The position numbers and the translations under genes are program-made. A stretch of DNA of 8,072 nt from Candidatus Fermentithermobacillaceae bacterium UBA3907 (GTDB taxonomy: Bacteria; Bacillota; Sulfobacillia; Fermentithermobacillales; Fermentithermobacillaceae): the NCBI GenBank assembly GCA_002391545.1, contig DGFF01000057.1:14990-23061 (forward strand), in the 5' to 3' direction. How positions within the stretch are numbered: position 1 is the first letter of the stretch; each line of letters opens with the position of its first letter. Below the pieces are notes generated by a model. It was not told the origin of the DNA, ran no database searches, and saw only the letters and a program-made list of their open reading frames with translations. Positions 5,810 to 8,072 of the stretch are shown one piece after another.

Positions 5810-6286
5810 ATGGCTGAACGTGAAGTGTTCCTTTCTCCCGAAGGCAAGGAGAAACTAGAAGAAGAATTGAATCGCCTGAGATTAGTTCGAAGGAAGGAGA
5901 TCGCGGAAAGGATCAAGACTGCCAGGGAGTTTGGGGACCTTGCTGAAAATGCTGAATATGAGGATGCCAAAAATGAACAAGCGTTTGTAGAAGGGCGAAT
6001 AATGACTCTGGAGAATATATTGCGCCGTGCAGTAATAACCTCAAACAACGATGGTAAATCGGATGTGGTAAGGGTAGGGTCTACTATAACAGTGAAGGAA
6101 CTTGAATCAGGTAAGATACACAAGTATACCATTGTTGGTTCTCAAGAAGCGGACCCAGGCAATCAGCGCATATCCAACGAATCACCGGTAGGAAAGGCCC
6201 TTTTGGGGCAGAAGGATGGTTCCATAGTAACAGTTACTGTTCCTGCAGGCACCTTCAGGTATGAGATACTATCTATAGATAAGTAG
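5810..6286 (+). CDS. greA: Transcription elongation factor GreA
   Basis: Binds RNA polymerase in the secondary channel and stimulates cleavage of backtracked transcripts, rescuing stalled elongation complexes. The 158 aa are the standard length. Residues 1 to about 75 form the charged N-terminal coiled coil, with the tip motif EFGDLAENAEYEDAKNEQ (40-57) carrying the acidic pair Asp43/Glu46 that corresponds to Asp41/Glu44 of E. coli GreA. The C-terminal FKBP-like domain runs from VRVGSTITV to the end, including NESPVGKALLG. The ATG at 5810 is preceded by AAGGCGG at a loose 11-12 nt spacing. An in-frame TTG at 5780 would add ten non-conserved residues and is unlikely. It has its own strong promoter upstream, and lysS follows after 113 nt, probably in the same transcript. 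Confidence 0.95.
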   Translation: MAEREVFLSPEGKEKLEEELNRLRLVRRKEIAERIKTAREFGDLAENAEYEDAKNEQAFVEGRIMTLENILRRAVITSNNDGKSDVVRVGSTITVKELESGKIHKYTIVGSQEADPGNQRISNESPVGKALLGQKDGSIVTVTVPAGTFRYEILSIDK

Positions 6287-6386
6287 CATAAGTTGGCAGA
6301 TTCTTAGGTCTACGTGGTATATATTCCATACAACCTTGCCCTTTTTTGTTTTTTGGGGTATTTTGGGCAGAGGGAATAGTTATATC

Positions 6387-6392
6387 AGGAGG
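6387..6392 (+). promoter_or_regulatory. Ribosome binding site that decides the GTG start of lysS
   Basis: AGGAGG lies 7 nt before GTG 6400. The open frame extends up to 6346, but that stretch encodes a non-conserved hydrophobic sequence and has no ribosome binding site. Confidence 0.8.
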
Positions 6393-6399
6393 ATTTGTT

Positions 6400-7905
6400 G
6401 TGTCAGGCGATTTTAGATTAATTGTTGAAGAAATGCTTGCCGATCCAAATTTGAGCGAAGAAGTGAAAAGGCGGATTGCCAAGTTAGATCAAATTAGAGA
6501 AATGGGTATAGACCCTTTTGGAGGTCCATATCCGGTCGATTCTACTGCGGAAGATATATCTTCAAGATGTGATGAACTTTCTGGGACCGAAGTCAGTATA
6601 GCCGGCAGAATTACTGCTTTTAGACAGCATGGCAGAGCTACTTTCGCAGATCTGCGAGATAGGACGGGCAGGATTCAGATATACGCGAGAGAGAACGTAC
6701 TCGGTGAAGAAGAGTATGCCAAGTTTGTAGATCTGCTAGACTTGGGGGACATCATCGGAGCTTCGGGCAATGTTTTCCGCACTAGAAAAGGTGAGCCTAC
6801 TGTAGAGATAACTGACTGGACTTTTCTATGCAAGGCTCTTAGACCACTTCCTGAAAAGTGGCATGGATTGACCGATGTGGATCTTCGATATCGTCAAAGG
6901 TATGTGGACCTTATAGTGAACCCTGAAGTAAAGGACGTATTCGTAAAAAGGACTAAGATCATATCTTTCATTAGAAAATACTTAGACGACAGAGGTTTTC
7001 TTGAGGTAGAGACGCCTATTTTGCAAACAGTGGCAGGGGGCGCTAATGCTAGGCCATTCGTTACGCATCACAATGCATTGGATATCGACGTTTATCTGCG
7101 CATAGCGGTGGAACTTTATCTGAAGCGGCTTCTCGTAGGCGGGCTTGAGCGCGTGTACGAATTGGGGAAAAACTTTAGGAATGAGGGGATCGATACCCGC
7201 CACAATCCAGAGTTTACCATGCTTGAAGTGTACCAGGCATATGCAGATTATGAAGATATGATGACCCTTTGTGAGGATATGGTTTATCAATGTGCCTTGG
7301 AGGTTCTAGGTACTTCCGAGATAGAGTACGATGGGCACAAAATAGATCTTACGCCTCCGTGGAACAGGGTTAAGGTGTGGGATGCCATGGAAATGTGGGC
7401 GGGAGTTTCATATGACGATTTGAGAACTGATGAACAAGCAGAGAAAGTTGCTGAAGATCTCAATTTGAAGATGGAGAAATCGCCTACTAAAGCAAATGTC
7501 ATAAACAAGCTGCTAGATGAGAAAGTTGAGCCCTATCTTATAGAACCTACATTTTTAATGGATTACCCTGTGGAGATTTCGCCTTTGGCCAAGAGAATAC
7601 CTGGCCAACCAGATCTAACCAGTCGATTTGAAGTGTTCGTTGCAGGCAAAGAGCTTGGGAACGCGTTTTCGGAGTTAAATGATCCTATTGATCAAAGAGA
7701 ACGCTTTTTGCAGCAGGCCAAAGCGAGAGCCATGGGTGACGAGGAAGCCCATGTTTTTGATGAGGATTTTCTTACGGCCTTGGAATATGGTATGCCACCG
7801 GCAGGCGGGATAGGTATTGGAATCGATAGGCTGGTGATGCTTTTCACTGGTTCTACCTCCATACGAGACGTCATTCTATTTCCAATGATGCGGCCCAAAG
7901 TCTAA
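6400..7905 (+). CDS. lysS: Lysyl-tRNA synthetase, class II
   Basis: A cytosolic homodimeric enzyme that charges tRNA-Lys with lysine using ATP. From the GTG at 6400 it is 501 aa, typical for bacterial LysS. An N-terminal helix (to about residue 35) leads into the anticodon-binding OB fold (about 65-145), with VSIAGRITAFRQHGRATFAD (65-84) and RTGRIQIY (88-95). The class II catalytic domain follows, opened by LRYRQRYVDLI (162-172): motif 1 near RGFLEVETPIL (198-208), motif 2 RVYELGKNFRNEGIDTRHNP (251-270) ending EFTMLEVY, and motif 3 GGIGIGIDRLVMLF (469-482). The lysine/ATP pocket segments NARPFVTHHNALD and GKELGNAFSELNDP are present. No T-box or lysine riboswitch is recognisable in the 113-nt gap after greA. 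It is followed by an rRNA promoter, as after lysS in B. subtilis. Confidence 0.96.
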   Translation: MSGDFRLIVEEMLADPNLSEEVKRRIAKLDQIREMGIDPFGGPYPVDSTAEDISSRCDELSGTEVSIAGRITAFRQHGRATFADLRDRTGRIQIYARENVLGEEEYAKFVDLLDLGDIIGASGNVFRTRKGEPTVEITDWTFLCKALRPLPEKWHGLTDVDLRYRQRYVDLIVNPEVKDVFVKRTKIISFIRKYLDDRGFLEVETPILQTVAGGANARPFVTHHNALDIDVYLRIAVELYLKRLLVGGLERVYELGKNFRNEGIDTRHNPEFTMLEVYQAYADYEDMMTLCEDMVYQCALEVLGTSEIEYDGHKIDLTPPWNRVKVWDAMEMWAGVSYDDLRTDEQAEKVAEDLNLKMEKSPTKANVINKLLDEKVEPYLIEPTFLMDYPVEISPLAKRIPGQPDLTSRFEVFVAGKELGNAFSELNDPIDQRERFLQQAKARAMGDEEAHVFDEDFLTALEYGMPPAGGIGIGIDRLVMLFTGSTSIRDVILFPMMRPKV

Positions 7906-7933
7906 TATTCATGGAGTATTTTGCGGAATTGAG

Positions 7934-7954
7934 CAAAAAACCTGAGATTTTTTG
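7934..7954 (+). promoter_or_regulatory. A/T-tract inverted repeat in the UP-element position
   Basis: CAAAAAA (7934-7940) and TTTTTTG (7948-7954) form a 7-bp inverted repeat with a 7-nt spacer. The repeat lies about 46-66 bp upstream of the expected rRNA transcription start, where AT-rich UP elements bind the RNA polymerase alpha subunits. The stem is almost wholly A-T, so it is a poor terminator for lysS. Confidence 0.4.
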
Positions 7955-7964
7955 AGATAAGCTA

Positions 7965-7993
7965 TTGATCTAAATCGTGAACGATGCTATATT
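7965..7993 (+). promoter_or_regulatory. rRNA operon promoter with extended -10
   Basis: The -35 TTGATC (7965-7970) is separated by 17 bp from the -10 TATATT (7988-7993), which is preceded by TGC to give the extended TGnTATATT form. Transcription should start near 8000, about 55 nt before boxA. Confidence 0.7.
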
Positions 7994-8003
7994 AACCAAT
8001 GCA

Positions 8004-8033
8004 CCCTTTCTTGCCGACTGAAAGCAAAAAGGG
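8004..8033 (+). other. Leader RNA hairpin ahead of the rRNA operon
   Basis: CCCTTTCTTGC (8004-8014) pairs with GCAAAAAGGG (8024-8033) in ten base pairs with one bulged C, closing a 9-nt loop. It starts just after the predicted transcription start. No T-run follows, so it is a leader structure and not a terminator. Confidence 0.5.
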
Positions 8034-8053
8034 ACGAAGGATTAGAAAGTGTC

Positions 8054-8067
8054 GGTCTTTGAAAACT
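8054..8067 (+). promoter_or_regulatory. boxA antitermination element of the rRNA leader
   Basis: GGTCTTTGAAAACT matches the boxA of Gram-positive rRNA leaders and spacers, where NusB/NusE (S10) bind to protect rRNA transcription from termination. The following GAACA also matches leaders I recall from Bacillus and relatives. The window ends five bases later, so the 16S gene is presumably next but is not included. Confidence 0.75.
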
Positions 8068-8072
8068 GAACA

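Noticed and set aside
6293..6323. Separate lysS promoter TTGGCA with TATATA
   Set aside because: Spacing of 19 bp and an imperfect -10 make it weak; the greA promoter is sufficient to explain lysS expression. It cannot be excluded as a minor start.
6333..6372. TGCCC ... GGGCA inverted repeat around T-rich runs as a terminator or riboswitch before lysS
   Set aside because: Five-base arms with a loop of about 30 nt are not a stable structure, and no T-box or lysine riboswitch sequence is present.
6346..6399. Longer lysS N-terminus from the upstream TTG/other starts
   Set aside because: The extension is hydrophobic, unlike any LysRS N-terminus, and lacks a ribosome binding site, whereas GTG 6400 has AGGAGG at 7 nt.

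Overview
The window looks like chromosomal DNA from an anaerobic, Clostridia-like member of the Bacillota (Firmicutes). The grounds are strong AAGGAGG-type ribosome binding sites, frequent GTG/TTG starts, and the order dusB ... greA-lysS followed by an rRNA leader with a Gram-positive boxA. As I recall, Bacillus subtilis also has dusB and lysS directly in front of an rRNA operon. I cannot name a genus. All genes are on the + strand, none looks broken, and there are no mobile elements, CRISPR arrays or tRNAs.

Left block (1-2828): a short possible gene end, then three tightly packed housekeeping genes. These are a phosphomannomutase/phosphoglucomutase, a small bifunctional-nuclease-domain (DUF151) protein, and the tRNA-dihydrouridine synthase dusB, which starts inside the DUF151 gene. 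They appear to form one operon whose promoter lies outside the window.

Middle block (2829-5580): a separate three-gene cassette. It begins with a good sigma-A-type promoter (2889-2917) and a 20-bp near-perfect palindrome (2919-2938) that covers the expected transcription start. The genes are a helix-turn-helix regulator with a Rossmann-like C-terminal region, a protein of the family usually labelled 'quinate 5-dehydrogenase' although it has no visible nucleotide-binding motif, and an oxidoreductase that strongly resembles cyanobacterial long-chain acyl-ACP reductase, including the position of its catalytic cysteine. This autoregulated-looking regulator / unknown protein / acyl-reductase-like set is the most interesting part of the window. 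Its substrate and purpose are unknown.

Right block (5581-8072): a 229-bp intergenic region with a near-consensus promoter (5633-5662), short repeats upstream of it and a roughly 140-nt leader below it. It drives greA (transcription elongation factor) and lysS (class II lysyl-tRNA synthetase). After lysS comes an rRNA-type promoter with an extended -10, a leader hairpin and boxA. The window stops there, presumably just short of the 16S rRNA gene, as expected for a contig broken at a repeated rRNA operon.
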